Shown piece by piece: positions 1-8,322 of a stretch of DNA of 64,000 nucleotides (the stretch's first letter is position 1; each line of letters starts with the position of its first letter). This DNA comes from Actinacidiphila acidipaludis (GTDB lineage: Bacteria > Actinomycetota > Actinomycetes > Streptomycetales > Streptomycetaceae), in assembly GCF_019890725.1 (NCBI RefSeq), contig NZ_JAINZZ010000007.1, positions 124,001 to 188,000 of the forward strand, given 5' to 3'. A program made the position numbers and the translations under genes. The notes below the pieces were generated by a model that was given only the letters and a program-made list of their open reading frames with translations, was not told the DNA's origin and made no database searches.

Positions 1-259
1 CGTGGCACAGGACGCCCGCGCCGGTGAACGGGTCCACGTTGCCGATCGCGTACAGCCGTCCGGTGCTGTCCTTGAAGACCGCGGCCTGCGCGCCACCGGG
101 CAGCAGCGCGGCCACCCCGTGCCCGGGTTGCAGGGCATCGGTCCCGCACACCGCGAACCAGCCTGCGGGCGTGAGGAGTTCGACCGTCCCGGCGCGGGTC
201 TCGGGAGCGGTCCGCGCGGCGACCGGAGAGGCGGGCGCGAGGTCAGTGATGGCGGTCAT
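1..259 (-). CDS. nirD: Nitrite reductase (NADH) small subunit NirD, 3' end missing
   Basis: This is the N-terminal 86 codons of NirD, the Rieske-type small subunit that partners NirB in assimilatory reduction of nitrite to ammonium in the cytoplasm. The visible protein has the family pattern of an early GWFAVCG strand, then VFKDSTGRLYAIGNVDPFTG, then a Cys-His near the window edge. The ATG overlaps the TGA of nirB in an ATGA arrangement, so the two are translationally coupled and NirD is the last visible gene of the operon. The reading frame continues past base 1. Typical NirD is a little over 100 residues, so only a short C-terminus is missing. Confidence 0.9.
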   Translation of the reverse strand, partial: MTAITDLAPASPVAARTAPETRAGTVELLTPAGWFAVCGTDALQPGHGVAALLPGGAQAAVFKDSTGRLYAIGNVDPFTGAGVLCH

Positions 260-2922
260 GCGGTCACCGTTTCTGTGCGGGCCGGCAGCGGCTCCGGCCG
301 GATCTGGTCACGTTCGGGAACGAAGCGGACGGTGGGGTCGGGGGTGCCGGGCGCGTTGACGAAGGACACGAAGCGGCTCAGCCGCTCGGGGTCGCCGAGG
401 GTGTCCGCCCACTCGTCGCGGTAGCCGGCGACGTGCGCGGCCATCAGGGCCTCCAGCTCGTCGCAGATGCCCAGGCTGTCGTGCACGACCACGTCCCGGA
501 CGTGCTCCAGGCCGCCCGCGATCCGCTCCAGCCACACGCTGGTGCGCTCCAGCCGGTCGGCGGTGCGGATGTAGAACATCAGGAACCGGTCGATCAGCCG
601 CACCAGTTCGGCGTCCGAGAGGTCCTTGGCCAGCAGGTCGCCGTGGCGCGGCGTGGCCCCGCCGTTGCCGCCGACGTACAGGTTCCAGCCGCTCGCGGTC
701 GCGATCACCCCGAAGTCCTTGCTCTGCGCCTCGGCGCACTCCCGGGCGCAGCCGGAGACCGCCGACTTCAGCTTGTGCGGCGCGCGCAGGCCCCGGTAGC
801 GCAGCTCCAGGTCGATGGCCATCCGCACGCTGTCCTGCACGCCGAACCGGCACCAGGTCGACCCCACACAGGACTTCACGGTCCGCAGCGCCTTGCCGTA
901 GGCGTGCCCGGACTCGAAGCCGGCGTCGACCAGCCGGGCCCAGATCACCGGGAGCTGTTCCACCCGCGCGCCGAACAGGTCGATCCGCTGCCCGCCGGTG
1001 ATCTTCGTGTAGAGGCCGAAGTCACGGGCCACCTCGCCGATCACGATGAGCTTCTCCGGGGTGATCTCCCCGCCGGGGATCCGCGGCACGATCGAATAGG
1101 AGCCGTTCTTCTGCATGTTGGCGAGGAAACGGTCGTTGGTGTCCTGCAGCGCGGCCTGTTCGCCGTCCAGCACGTGCACGCTGCCGCCGATCGCCGGGGC
1201 CAGCGACGCCAGGATCGAGGCCACCGCGGGCTTGCACACCTCGCAGCCCTCGCCGCCGCGGGCTTCGGGCCGCCCGTGGGCGTCCAGCAGTTCACGGTAG
1301 GACGTCAGCCGCAGCGCCAGCACGATCTCGTAGAGCTCCGCGCGGGTCTGCGCGAAGCAGGCGCACAGTCCCTTGTCGACCGCGACGCCACCGGCCTCCA
1401 GCTCCGCGTCCACGAGCTGCCCCAGCACCTTCAGGCAACTGCCGCAGCCCGTCCCGGCCTTGGTGCACTTCTTCACCTCGGCCACGCCGGTGCACGCGTG
1501 GTCGGTGACCGCGCCGCGGATCGCGCCCTTGGTGACGTTGTGGCAGCTGCAGATCACCGCGTCGTCCGGCAGCGCGGTGGGGCCCAGGGAGACCGGCGCG
1601 CCCGCGCCGGCCGGCAGCACCAGGTGCTCGGGCGCGACCGGGGGCACCGTGCCGGTCAGCGGGCGCAGCACCCCGTACGACTCGACGTCGCCGACCAGCA
1701 CACCGCCCAGCAGCGTGCCGTCCGCGCCCACCACCAGCTTGCGGTACACGCCCGAGCGCGAGTCGGAGTACAGCACGTCCAGGGCGCCGTCGGCGGTGCC
1801 GTGGGCGTCGCCGAAGCTGGCCACGTCCACACCCAGCAGCTTCAGCTTCGTGGAGGTGTCGGCGCCGGTGAAGCCGCCGTCCTGGCCGCCGGGGCCCGCG
1901 ATGGTCCGCGCGGCGGTCTCGGCCATCTCGTTGCCCGGCGCCACGAGGCCGTACACCCGGCCGTCGGCGGCCAGCGCGCACTCGCCGATCGCGAAGACCG
2001 CGGGGTCGGAGGTGCGGCAGGACGCGTCGACCACGATGCCGCCGCGCTCGCCGACGTCCAGGCCGCAGGCCCTTGCCAGGTCGTCCCGGGGCCGGACGCC
2101 CGCCGAGAACACCACCATGCCGGCGGGCAGGTGCGAGCCGTCCGACAGCGCCATGCCGTCGACCCGGCCGGCGCCGTCGGTGGTGATCTCCTGCGTCCCG
2201 ACGCCGGTGTGCACGGTGACGCCCAGGCCCTCGACGCTGCGCCGCAGCGCCGCGCCGCCGCCCTCGTCGACCTGCACCGGCATCAGCCGGGGCGCGAACT
2301 CCACGACGTGCGTGTCGAGTCCGAGGCCCCGGAGCGCACCGGCCGCCTCCAGCCCGAGCAGCCCGCCGCCGACCACCGCGCCGGTGCCGACGCCCCGGGC
2401 GTACCTCTCGATCGCCAGCACGTCCTCGATCGTGCGGTAGACGAAGCAGCCCTCGGCGTCCTTGCCGGGCACCGGCGGCACGAACGGGTAGGAGCCGGTG
2501 GCCAGCACCAGGACGTCGTACCGGACGCTCAGGCCCGAACGGGCTGTCACCGTGCGGGAGTCGCGGTCCACCGCCACGGCCGGGTCGCCGACGTGCAGCT
2601 CGACGCCGTGCCGCGCCATGAAGCCGTCCCCGACCAGCGACAGCGACTCGGGGCTCGCGCCCTCCGAGAAGTACGAGGTCAGGTGCACCCGGTCGTACGC
2701 GGGCCGCGGTTCCTCGCACAGGACGACGACCCGGGCCCGTTCGGTCACCCCGTGCTCGGCCAGCGCCTCCAGGAAGCGCTGGCCGACCATGCCGTGGCCG
2801 ACGAGCACGATCACCGGGCGCGGGACGGCCGGGTGATCGGCCGGGCACAGGACCGGCCCGGGCTGGGGCTGCTCGGCGGTCAGGTCGAAGGCACTGGTAC
2901 TGGCGGGGGTTGGCGTCGTCAT
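256..2922 (-). CDS. nirB: Nitrite reductase (NADH) large subunit NirB
   Basis: The 888-residue catalytic subunit reduces nitrite to ammonium with NADH. The N-terminal half is a pyridine nucleotide-disulfide oxidoreductase FAD module (VIVLVGHGMVGQRFLEAL from about residue 37). A BFD-like [2Fe-2S] domain with CSCHNVTKG sits near residue 457. The C-terminal part binds siroheme and [4Fe-4S] through C-x5-C (CVGSTWC, about 685) and C-x3-C (CAREC, about 726). The ATG is chosen because GGAGG lies at 2932-2936, eight bases upstream; a longer in-frame extension upstream is only the antisense of the neighbouring gene. The gap to the preceding flavoprotein gene is two bases, so the genes form one operon. 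Confidence 0.95.
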   Translation of the reverse strand: MTTPTPASTSAFDLTAEQPQPGPVLCPADHPAVPRPVIVLVGHGMVGQRFLEALAEHGVTERARVVVLCEEPRPAYDRVHLTSYFSEGASPESLSLVGDGFMARHGVELHVGDPAVAVDRDSRTVTARSGLSVRYDVLVLATGSYPFVPPVPGKDAEGCFVYRTIEDVLAIERYARGVGTGAVVGGGLLGLEAAGALRGLGLDTHVVEFAPRLMPVQVDEGGGAALRRSVEGLGVTVHTGVGTQEITTDGAGRVDGMALSDGSHLPAGMVVFSAGVRPRDDLARACGLDVGERGGIVVDASCRTSDPAVFAIGECALAADGRVYGLVAPGNEMAETAARTIAGPGGQDGGFTGADTSTKLKLLGVDVASFGDAHGTADGALDVLYSDSRSGVYRKLVVGADGTLLGGVLVGDVESYGVLRPLTGTVPPVAPEHLVLPAGAGAPVSLGPTALPDDAVICSCHNVTKGAIRGAVTDHACTGVAEVKKCTKAGTGCGSCLKVLGQLVDAELEAGGVAVDKGLCACFAQTRAELYEIVLALRLTSYRELLDAHGRPEARGGEGCEVCKPAVASILASLAPAIGGSVHVLDGEQAALQDTNDRFLANMQKNGSYSIVPRIPGGEITPEKLIVIGEVARDFGLYTKITGGQRIDLFGARVEQLPVIWARLVDAGFESGHAYGKALRTVKSCVGSTWCRFGVQDSVRMAIDLELRYRGLRAPHKLKSAVSGCARECAEAQSKDFGVIATASGWNLYVGGNGGATPRHGDLLAKDLSDAELVRLIDRFLMFYIRTADRLERTSVWLERIAGGLEHVRDVVVHDSLGICDELEALMAAHVAGYRDEWADTLGDPERLSRFVSFVNAPGTPDPTVRFVPERDQIRPEPLPARTETVTA

Positions 2923-2924
2923 GC

Positions 2925-4199
2925 TCAGAGACCTCCGTCGTTGGTGAGCAGATGGATCAGGGGGGCGGCGGGCAGCGCCTCGTCGCCCTCCCAGGTGCGG
3001 GCGACCGCGCCGACGGCGGCGAGGTCGCCGAGCAGGATGCCGCCGACCAGCCGGTCGCCGCGGACCACGACCTTGCGGTACGCGCCCCGGGTGGCGTCGG
3101 CGAGTTGCAGCACGTCGTCGCCGGCGGCCGGGACGGGATCGCCGAAGGCCGCCAGGTCGAAGGGCCCGCGCGGCCCGGCGCCCGGGGCGGCCCGCCCGCC
3201 GTGCAGGGTCAGCCGGGTCAGCGCCCGGGTGCCGTCGTAGCGTGGCGGCTCGTCCGCCGGGGCGCCGGCGGCCTCGGCGGCGAGCACCCGTGCCAGGACG
3301 TCCGCCTGGTCGCGGGCCGCGCCCGCCAGGCCGTGCACCACGCCGTCGTGCTGCGCGCAGTCGCCGATCGCGAAGACGGCCGGGTCGCCGGTGCGCAGCC
3401 GGTCGTCGACGACGATCCCGCGGTCCACGGTGAGCCCCGCGGCCAGCGCCAGGCCGACACGGGGACGCACGCCGCAGGCCAGCACCACCAGATCGGCCTC
3501 CAGGCGGTAGCCGTCGGCCAGTTCCACCGCCCGCACGCGTCGGCCCGCGGTTCCGTCGTCCGGCTGCGTGCGTATCCCGCGCACCCGGCACGCGGTGTGC
3601 ACCTCCACGCCCTGGCTCTCCAGATGCTGGTGCAGCAACCGCGCGGCCGCCGCGTCGAGATGGCGTTCCATGAGGTGCTCGGCCTGCTGGGCGAGCACCA
3701 CCTGGCTGCCGCGTGCCGCCAGCGCCTGCGCCGCGGACACCCCGAGCAGGCCGCCGCCGACGACCACGGCACGCGTGCCGGGACCCGCCGCCGCTGCCAG
3801 AGCCAGGCAGTCGTCCATCGTGCGGAACGCGTGCACGCCGGTGGGCAGTTCGCCGGACTCCACGGTGAACAGGCCGCGCAGCGGCGGCAGGACGGGGTTG
3901 GAGCCGGTTGCCAGGACCAGCCGGTCGTACGCCGTCTCGTGCCCGTCGTCGCAGACGACCCGCCGCCGCGCCCGGTCCAGCCGCACCGCCCGGCGGGGCG
4001 GTCCCGGCACGGCGCCGCCGCCCGGCAGGGCGATCAGCTCGGGCCCGTACCGCCCGGCCAGCACCTCGGCGAGCAGCACGCGGTTGTACGGCGCGTGGCT
4101 CTCCTCGCCGATCACGGTGACCCGCACGGCGTCGCAGGGCGCGAGCTGCTGGGCCAGGCGCGTCCCCGCCATCCCGCCGCCGATCACCACGATGTCCAT
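2925..4199 (-). CDS. FAD/NAD(P)-dependent oxidoreductase, NirB N-domain paralogue
   Basis: This 424-residue flavoprotein starts directly with the FAD Rossmann motif (MDIVVIGGGMAGTRLAQQL). A second nucleotide-binding loop (AVVVGGGLLGVSAAQAL) lies near the middle and a third motif, VFAIGDCAQH, towards the C-terminus. It resembles the N-terminal module of the NirB encoded two bases downstream, without the Fe-S and siroheme domains. By position it probably passes electrons to the nitrite or nitrate reductase, but the acceptor is inferred. The start is uncertain: an in-frame GTG lies two codons upstream at 4205 and neither has a good ribosome site. A GlnR-like box lies about 24 bases upstream, so this should be the first gene of the nir operon. 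Confidence 0.85.
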   Translation of the reverse strand: MDIVVIGGGMAGTRLAQQLAPCDAVRVTVIGEESHAPYNRVLLAEVLAGRYGPELIALPGGGAVPGPPRRAVRLDRARRRVVCDDGHETAYDRLVLATGSNPVLPPLRGLFTVESGELPTGVHAFRTMDDCLALAAAAGPGTRAVVVGGGLLGVSAAQALAARGSQVVLAQQAEHLMERHLDAAAARLLHQHLESQGVEVHTACRVRGIRTQPDDGTAGRRVRAVELADGYRLEADLVVLACGVRPRVGLALAAGLTVDRGIVVDDRLRTGDPAVFAIGDCAQHDGVVHGLAGAARDQADVLARVLAAEAAGAPADEPPRYDGTRALTRLTLHGGRAAPGAGPRGPFDLAAFGDPVPAAGDDVLQLADATRGAYRKVVVRGDRLVGGILLGDLAAVGAVARTWEGDEALPAAPLIHLLTNDGGL

Positions 4200-4222
4200 G
4201 CCCACGAGGGTGCGCGGCCGCT

Positions 4223-4260
4223 GTTACCCGGCCGGATCACCGCCGTTTCCCGCGGGCAAC
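4223..4260 (-). promoter_or_regulatory. GlnR-like box of the nir operon
   Basis: Read on the coding strand of the nir operon, the site is GTTGC-n6-GAAAC-n6-GATCC-n6-GTAAC. The GlnR pattern described for Streptomyces is gTnAc-n6-GaAAc repeated twice with 11-bp periodicity. The spacing here is exact at every step. The GAAAC element is perfect, two elements have one mismatch, and GATCC is poor. nirB is an established GlnR target in S. coelicolor, so activation under nitrogen limitation is likely. Confidence 0.6.
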
Positions 4261-4378
4261 GCTGCGCTCATCACCGCACAGCGCGCGCTGTGAGCGCGTG
4301 CGGGCTCCCGCCGTGCGGTCGCCTGGTCGGTGACCGGATCGTTCCGCTGCCGGGCACGATCATGTCTACCCTGGGCGG

Positions 4379-5101
4379 GTGCCGCCCAGCCAGGATCGGA
4401 CCATGACCTCACCGCAGCAGACGGCCGAACGGGCCGACGGACAGACCCCCGAGCAGACCGCCGCGACCCACGCCGCACCCGCCGCCCAGGCCGGGCCGGG
4501 CGACCCCGCAGCGGGAACGGACACCGCGCTCGTCGTCATCGACGTCCAGGAGTCGTTCCGGCAGCGGGAGAGCTGGCAGGCCGCGTCCGACCCCGAGGTG
4601 GCCGTCCAGGTCGCGCGGCTCGTGGACCACGCCCGCGCCCACGGCCACCTCGTGGTGTGGGTCCTGCACGCCGAGCCCGGCAGCGGCACCGTCTTCGACC
4701 CGGCGGGCGGCCACGTCCGCTACATCGCGCCGCTCGCCCCCGCCGACGGGGAGCCGCAGCTCACCAAGACCTCGCACAACGCCTTCACCACCACGAACCT
4801 GCAGCAGATCCTCACCGAACGCGGCATCCGCTCCCTCATCACCTGCGGCATCCGCACCGAGCAGTGCGTGGAGACCACCACCCGGCTCGCCTCCGACCTC
4901 GGCTACCGCGTCACCTTCGTCGAGGACGCCACGGCGACCGAGCCCATCGCGCACCCCGACGCCCCGGCCGGCCGGCCGCTCGCCGAGGTCCTCGCCGACC
5001 CCGCCACCCTGATGCCCGCCGACATCATCGCCCGCACCCGGTACGCGCTCGCCGGGCGCTTCGCCACCGTCACCACCGTCAAGGAGCTGACCGGATCGTG
5101 A
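4379..5101 (+). CDS. Isochorismatase-family cysteine hydrolase
   Basis: This cytoplasmic hydrolase has the alpha/beta fold of the isochorismatase/nicotinamidase family. The expected catalytic residues are present: the Asp of VVIDVQESF (about residue 50), the Lys of LTKTSHNAF (about 136) and the Cys of RTEQCVETT (about 163). An acidic, Ala/Pro-rich stretch of about 40 residues precedes the domain. The GTG start is preferred because TACCCT at 4367-4372 lies six bases ahead of it, as for a leaderless transcript; an ATG at 4403 is the alternative. The stop overlaps the next gene's GTG, so the pair is coupled to an AraC/GlxA regulator. The substrate cannot be told from sequence. Confidence 0.85.
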   Translation: MPPSQDRTMTSPQQTAERADGQTPEQTAATHAAPAAQAGPGDPAAGTDTALVVIDVQESFRQRESWQAASDPEVAVQVARLVDHARAHGHLVVWVLHAEPGSGTVFDPAGGHVRYIAPLAPADGEPQLTKTSHNAFTTTNLQQILTERGIRSLITCGIRTEQCVETTTRLASDLGYRVTFVEDATATEPIAHPDAPAGRPLAEVLADPATLMPADIIARTRYALAGRFATVTTVKELTGS

Positions 5102-6018
5102 CCCACGTCGTCTTCCTGCTCGTCCCGCGCCTGCACCTGCTCGACCTCGCTGGCCCCGCCCAGGTGTTCTCCACCGCGGAGGACCAGGGCCTCGGCTACA
5201 CGCTGTCGTACGTGGCCGAGCAGGAGGACGTGCCCACCGCCCAGGGCCTGCCGCTGCGGGCCGGGGCCGAGTGGCCCCGGCTCACCCGCGACGACCTCGT
5301 CGTCGTGCCGGGCTGGCGGTCCCCGACCCTGGCGGGCACCGGGCCGCTCACCGACGCCACCCTGGAACGCCTGCGGGCACACCACGCTGCGGGCGGCACC
5401 GTCGCCAGCGTCTGCGCGGGGGCCGACGCCCTGGGCCGGGCCGGCCTGCTCGACGGACGGCGCTGCACCACCCACCACGACGTCCAGGACGAACTCGCCC
5501 GCCGCTACCCGCGGGCCGCCGTCGTCCGGGACGTGCTCTACGTGGTCGACGGCCCGGTGATCACCTCCGCGGGCATCGCCAGCGGCATCGACCTCGCCCT
5601 GCACCTGGTGGCCGTGCGCCACGGGCCGGGCGCCGCGGCACGCGTCGCCCGGCAGATGGTGGTGTACGCGCGGCGCAACGGGGACGAGCGGCAGGCGAGC
5701 GCGATGATGCGGCACCGCGGGCACGTCAGCGACGCGGTGCACCGCGCCCAGGACGTCATCGACGCGCGCTTCACCGACCGCCTCGCCCTGGCCGAACTGG
5801 CCGCCGGCGCCGGGCTCAGCGAGCGGACGCTGACCCGGCGCTTCGCCGCCGCGACGGGGCTGACGCCGCTGCGCTACCAGCAGGAGCTGCGCACCGAGCG
5901 GGCCGAGCATCTGATCGCCCAGGGCGTGACGGTCGAGTCCGCGGCCCGCGCGGTGGGGTTCCAGGACGCGCGCATGCTGCGTCGCCTCCGCTCGCGCGCG
6001 GGCTCCCTCTCTTCCTAG
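5098..6018 (+). CDS. GlxA-family transcriptional regulator (DJ-1/PfpI domain plus AraC HTH)
   Basis: This 306-residue regulator has an N-terminal amidotransferase-like DJ-1/PfpI domain that retains the nucleophile-elbow cysteine (VASVCAGADALGRAGLL, about residue 105). A C-terminal AraC/XylS DNA-binding domain follows, with two helix-turn-helix units (LALAELAAGAGLSERTLTRR and the SAARAVGFQDARMLRRL region). The GTG start overlaps the TGA of the isochorismatase-family gene by four bases, so the two are co-translated. Regulation of that partner gene is likely but inferred. Paralogues of this architecture often control amide or amine catabolism. No operator could be picked out. The next gene is convergent. 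Confidence 0.88.
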   Translation: MTHVVFLLVPRLHLLDLAGPAQVFSTAEDQGLGYTLSYVAEQEDVPTAQGLPLRAGAEWPRLTRDDLVVVPGWRSPTLAGTGPLTDATLERLRAHHAAGGTVASVCAGADALGRAGLLDGRRCTTHHDVQDELARRYPRAAVVRDVLYVVDGPVITSAGIASGIDLALHLVAVRHGPGAAARVARQMVVYARRNGDERQASAMMRHRGHVSDAVHRAQDVIDARFTDRLALAELAAGAGLSERTLTRRFAAATGLTPLRYQQELRTERAEHLIAQGVTVESAARAVGFQDARMLRRLRSRAGSLSS

Positions 6019-6078
6019 GCGCCTCCCGGGCGAAGCCTGGGGGACCCCGCGCCCCTGATCAGTGGGGGTCGGGCGGGG

Positions 6079-7614
6079 TCAGGGGGTGGGGAGGGTGGAG
6101 GCGGTGACGGCGACGTCGACGGTCTGCCAGCCCACGCTGCCGTCGGGGCCCTCCGCCTTGATCCGGTAGAAGCCGGGACGGCTGAAGGTCGTGGTGAAGG
6201 AGGCCCAGCCGCCGGTGAGGGTGACCGTGCCGGGGAAGTTCGCCGGCACCGCGACGCCCTTCGGGGGGATCATCGTCAGGGTCACCGGCCCCTGGGCGGC
6301 CGCGTCCAGGGTGAGCCCGCTCCCGTTCGCCTCCAGGTAGAAGGTCGCCGGCGCGTTCTGCTTGGGGATGGGGGCGTGCGAGGTGTCCATGCCGCCGCGG
6401 AAGGCGAGGGTGTCCTTCGGTGCGACCGGCATCCGCGGCGCGGGCAGCGGCGCCTGGCCGAAGTCGAACGCGTCGCCGAGGTCGTTCTGCTGGGCGTTGA
6501 GGTGGTTCAGCGGCGGCAGGCCCCACTGCTTCTGCATGAACGACAGGATCGACATGTTCGTCGTCTCCTGGTGGAAGACGCCCGGGCGCACGTACGGGGA
6601 GACGATCAGCGTGGGGGTGCGCTCGCCGTAGCCGAACGGGTGGACCGGCCGCGGCGGGACGTGGTCCCAGAAGCCGCCGCCCTCGTCGTAGGTGACGAAC
6701 ACCGCCGTGGAGTCCCAGTACGGGCTCTTGGCCACCGCGTCCACGATCTGCCCGATCCACGCGTCGGGGTTGCCGAGGTCCTCCTCCGGCTCGCCGCTGT
6801 AGTCGACGCCGGGGCGCACGAACGAGAAGTCCGGCAGGCTGCCCGACGCGACGTCGCCGAAGAACCGGTCAGCGGTGGACAGGTCGTTCAGGTCCGGCGG
6901 GACGATCTTCTCCCAGATGGTGCCCGTCAGGTGGGACCGCGGCACGCCGTAGTACACCTTGCCGGTGCGGCCGTGGTCGGCGAGTTCGTCGAAGATCGAG
7001 TTCCAGGGCCGGGTGTCGTCCGGGTCGAGGTTGTTGTACATCCAGCCGTGCGCGTCGGCGTTGAGCGCGTACATCACGTTGGGCTGGGTCGGCGCGACGG
7101 CCGGCTGGAAGTTGTGGTCCTCCAGCGCGTAGTTCCCGGCGAGGTACTGCTGGTTCGGGGTGAACTGCGGCCCGAACTCGGTGATGGACGCCATGCCGTT
7201 GGCCGGGACCATCGTGTAGTGGTCCATGAGGTAGCCCTGGTGGGGCGCGTAATCCATGGACATCTGCACGGCGGCACGGCTGTTGTCGATGCCCGCGTAG
7301 ACGTCGCCCTCGTTCGGCGAGGCCCAGACCGGGCTGACGCCGGGGGCGGAGTCGTACGTGGCCTTGGGGTTCTGCAGCGTGGTGCCGGCCGGGATGCCGT
7401 CGGCCCCCGGGAAGGAGCCGAAGAGGTTGTCGAACGAGTGGTTCTCCAGCATGACTTCGACGACGTGCTTGATCTTCGACGGGCCGCCGTGGGCGGCGGC
7501 CGCCGGCGCGCCGGCCGGTGGCGGCGCGGCGGCGATCTGCGTGGTCAGGCCGACGAGCGCGGCGATCGTCCCGGCGGCCGTCACGAGCCGGGTGCGGGTG
7601 AGAGGCAGGCGCAT
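6079..7614 (-). CDS. Secreted phosphoesterase (phospholipase C / acid phosphatase family)
   Basis: The predicted 511-residue extracellular hydrolase belongs to the bacterial phospholipase C/AcpA phosphoesterase family. A signal peptide is clear: MRLPLTRTRLV, a hydrophobic run, then an Ala-rich region. The mature protein opens with the family metal and nucleophile motif (HVVEVMLENHSFDNLFGSF). Later conserved blocks are VFVTYDEGGGFWDHVPPR and TLIVSPYVRPGVFHQET. The last 80 or so residues look like an Ig-like or C2-like accessory domain. The ATG is supported by AGGGAGA about six bases upstream. Whether it acts on phospholipids or small phosphoesters cannot be decided. It is separate from the GntR/OsmC pair upstream. 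Confidence 0.87.
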   Translation of the reverse strand: MRLPLTRTRLVTAAGTIAALVGLTTQIAAAPPPAGAPAAAAHGGPSKIKHVVEVMLENHSFDNLFGSFPGADGIPAGTTLQNPKATYDSAPGVSPVWASPNEGDVYAGIDNSRAAVQMSMDYAPHQGYLMDHYTMVPANGMASITEFGPQFTPNQQYLAGNYALEDHNFQPAVAPTQPNVMYALNADAHGWMYNNLDPDDTRPWNSIFDELADHGRTGKVYYGVPRSHLTGTIWEKIVPPDLNDLSTADRFFGDVASGSLPDFSFVRPGVDYSGEPEEDLGNPDAWIGQIVDAVAKSPYWDSTAVFVTYDEGGGFWDHVPPRPVHPFGYGERTPTLIVSPYVRPGVFHQETTNMSILSFMQKQWGLPPLNHLNAQQNDLGDAFDFGQAPLPAPRMPVAPKDTLAFRGGMDTSHAPIPKQNAPATFYLEANGSGLTLDAAAQGPVTLTMIPPKGVAVPANFPGTVTLTGGWASFTTTFSRPGFYRIKAEGPDGSVGWQTVDVAVTASTLPTP

Positions 7615-7838
7615 CCACTTCTCCCTGGAACATCGGGGTGCGGGGCCCTGACTCCGTCCGGCCCCGGCGCGAACCGGCCCAGGCTCCACCCTCGACGCGA
7701 ACAGGGCCAGGCCGCGGTCCGGCGAAGCCGGGGAGGCTTCGTGAACCGGATCGTCGCCAGTGGCCCGACCTCTGCCGCCGCGCCCTCGTGAATGCCGATG
7801 TTCCCTGCCAGGGCGGGAGTCGGGGGCGCGGGTGGCGG

Positions 7839-8321
7839 TCAGCCCTCGGCGACGGTCACCGTGGGCTCGTGCTCCACCGGGAAGTTGACGGAGTTCGCGA
7901 TGAAGCAGAGGTGGTGGGCCTCGGCGTGGAGGGTGCGGGCCTTGTCGGCCATGTCGGGGGAGGCGACCTCGACATGGGGGTGCAGGAGCGCGCGGGTGAA
8001 GTGGCCGGCGCCGCCGCCCGTCTCCTCCATCGTGCCGGTCGCGCGGTCGGTGTAGGCGGTCACCACGACGCCGTTGACCGCGCACACGTGCAGGTACGAC
8101 AGCATGTGGCACTGGGAGAGCGCGGCCAGCAGCAGCTGTTCGGGGTTCCAGCGGTCGGCGTCCCCGCGGAAGTGCGGGTCGGCCGAGCCGGCGATCGCGG
8201 GCAGCCCGGCCGCCGCGACGTCGTGGGTCCTGCGGTAGGACCGGTAGGAGTCGGTGCCGGTGCCGAGGTTGCCGGTCCAGACGACCTCGGTCTCGTACGT
8301 GTGCTGCCGGGCGGAGGGCAT
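7839..8321 (-). CDS. OsmC-family protein
   Basis: This 160-residue member of the OsmC/Ohr superfamily usually acts in peroxide or osmotic-stress protection through a thiol-based peroxidase dimer. Two cysteines sit in the family's positions: C71 in LLLAALSQCHMLSYLH, and a second in EAHHLCFIANSVNFPVEHEP. That C-terminal sequence is typical of the YhfA-like/OsmC branch rather than classical Ohr. A GGAAGGAAG ribosome site precedes the ATG. Only one base separates the preceding gntR stop from this start, so both genes form one operon and share the palindromic operator upstream of gntR. Confidence 0.88.
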   Translation of the reverse strand: MPSARQHTYETEVVWTGNLGTGTDSYRSYRRTHDVAAAGLPAIAGSADPHFRGDADRWNPEQLLLAALSQCHMLSYLHVCAVNGVVVTAYTDRATGTMEETGGGAGHFTRALLHPHVEVASPDMADKARTLHAEAHHLCFIANSVNFPVEHEPTVTVAEG

Positions 8322-8322
8322 C

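Noticed and set aside
433-3240. Long open frames on the plus strand opposite nirB and the flavoprotein
   Set aside because: Compositional shadows at high GC. Translations are His/Arg/Gln-rich with no family motifs. The same applies to long antisense frames throughout the window.
256-3591. A 1111-codon open frame that would extend NirB upstream
   Set aside because: The extra 223 codons are the Arg/Gly-rich antisense-frame reading of the flavoprotein gene. The ATG at 2922 has GGAGG and the true NirB N-terminus.
6019-6078. Terminator hairpin between the GlxA regulator and the phosphoesterase
   Set aside because: Only short, interrupted complementarities (GACCCC/GGGGTC) could be found.
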